From Acidobacteriota bacterium (GTDB taxonomy: Bacteria > Acidobacteriota > Terriglobia > Terriglobales > Acidobacteriaceae): 5,751 nt of DNA. The notes beneath the pieces were generated by a model, which saw only the letters and a program-made list of their open reading frames with translations, was not told the origin of the DNA and made no database searches. Numbering within the stretch: position 1 is the stretch's first letter; each line of letters starts with the position of its first letter. A program made the translations under genes and the position numbers. Shown here one piece after another: positions 5,183 to 5,751 of this stretch. The stretch is from NCBI GenBank assembly GCA_003223595.1, contig QHVR01000468.1:1-5751 (forward strand), written 5' to 3'.

Positions 5183-5751
5183 AGGAAAGGCACCTTCTGC
5201 ATCGCATGCTCGCGAATCTTCGCATTCATCTTCTCGTTGCGCGCATCCACTTCCACGCGCACTCCGATCGCTTTCAGTTGAGCAGCAACCTTGTTCGCAT
5301 ACTCCGCATGCCGCTCGCTGATCGGGATCATCACCGCCTGCACTGGCGACAACCACACGGGGAACGCCCCCGCATAATGCTCGATCAACACCCCAAAGAA
5401 TCGTTCCACCGACCCATACAGCGCCCTATGCACCATCACGGGCTGCTTGCGCGACCCATCTTCCGCAACGTATTCCAACCCAAAGAGCTGCGGCAGATTG
5501 AAGTCGAACTGTACCGTCGAAAGCTGCCATAGCCGTCCGATCGCATCCACCAGCTTGATATCAATCTTGGGCCCATAGAACGCAGCCTCGCCCGGAATCG
5601 TCTTGTACTCGATCCCGCGCTCCTTCAGAACTTTCTCCAGCGATTGCGTGGCATGGATCCACTGCTCTTCGCTGCCCACAAAGTTCTTGCGATCCTCCGG
5701 GTTCCACGTCGAAAGCTCGGTCTGAAACTTGTCGAATCCAAAATCCTTGAG
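5176..5751 (-). CDS. thrS: threonyl-tRNA synthetase ThrRS, middle to C-terminal part, truncated by frameshift
   Basis: Class II aminoacyl-tRNA synthetase that charges tRNA-Thr with threonine. The gene enters from the right edge, so the N-terminal TGS and editing domains and class II motifs 1 and 2 are outside the window. Visible are FGFDKFQTELST, the active-site stretch GEAAFYGPKID, WQLSTVQFDFNLP, and motif 3 with MVHRALYGSVERF, whose His (codon 5430-5428) corresponds to the third zinc ligand (E. coli His511). The anticodon-binding domain follows, from FPVWLSPVQAVMIPI to DARNEKMNAKIREHAMQKVPF. Translation then ends LR-stop at 5176. Normal ThrRS continues about 45 residues further, and most of that tail is present just downstream in another frame. 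The product as read would lack the last strand and helix of the anticodon-binding domain. The gene is otherwise undamaged. Either thrS is freshly inactivated (perhaps with a second copy elsewhere) or the assembly is wrong here. Confidence 0.88.
   Translation of the reverse strand, partial: LKDFGFDKFQTELSTWNPEDRKNFVGSEEQWIHATQSLEKVLKERGIEYKTIPGEAAFYGPKIDIKLVDAIGRLWQLSTVQFDFNLPQLFGLEYVAEDGSRKQPVMVHRALYGSVERFFGVLIEHYAGAFPVWLSPVQAVMIPISERHAEYANKVAAQLKAIGVRVEVDARNEKMNAKIREHAMQKVPFLR

Noticed and set aside
5160..5200. Programmed frameshift in thrS
   Set aside because: No slippery heptamer at the break, and a simple frame change would not restore the 10-11 missing residues. A deletion explains the data better.
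4914..5225. 103-codon minus-strand frame across the thrS-tilS gap
   Set aside because: Reads the end of thrS, the palindromic repeat and the start of tilS out of frame; no domain. Its apparent peptide phrases come from the repeat.

Overview
The window is about 58-60 % GC by eye and densely coding. It holds five protein-coding loci, two of which run off the window edges. Gene content, protein wording and several short palindromic repeats suggest an environmental Acidobacteriota genome (Terriglobia/Koribacter-like). That assignment rests on remembered similarity and is not proven by any single marker.

Layout. At the left edge (2-1255, +) is the nearly complete C-terminal bulk of a PuuB-type FAD-dependent amine/amino-acid oxidoreductase. 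It runs tail to tail, with one base between stop codons, into an APC-superfamily amino acid/polyamine permease (1257-2600, -). The rest of the minus strand reads, in transcription order from the right edge, thrS (threonyl-tRNA synthetase, start outside the window), tilS (tRNA-Ile lysidine synthetase), an HPRT-fold protein in the usual position of hpt beside tilS, and then the permease. The thrS-tilS pair is translation-related. The tilS-hpt adjacency is a familiar bacterial arrangement. The oxidoreductase and permease could form a polyamine or amine uptake and catabolism pair, although they are convergent and so not co-transcribed.

What is unusual. (1) The HPRT-like protein keeps the fold motifs but has lost nearly every catalytic residue, including the paired acids of the PRPP-binding loop, so it looks like a pseudoenzyme or a repurposed binding protein. 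(2) tilS carries an in-frame insert of about 45 codons, built around a perfect palindrome, inside its catalytic domain. A tandem palindrome lies in front of its start and a third palindrome swallows its stop codon, so short palindromic elements appear to have settled in and around one essential gene. (3) thrS is broken near its 3' end by an out-of-frame loss of roughly 31-34 bases, which leaves the last 35 codons intact but in another frame. (4) Between the HPRT-like gene and the permease, a 33-codon reading frame overlaps the upstream stop as ATGA and the likely permease TTG start as TTGA, a possible translational relay.

No tRNA, rRNA, CRISPR array, insertion sequence, riboswitch or convincing promoter was recognised. 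The longest non-coding stretches are only about 60-110 bases (2601-2694, 3232-3294, 4969-5074), and all three contain the palindromes or small frame described here.
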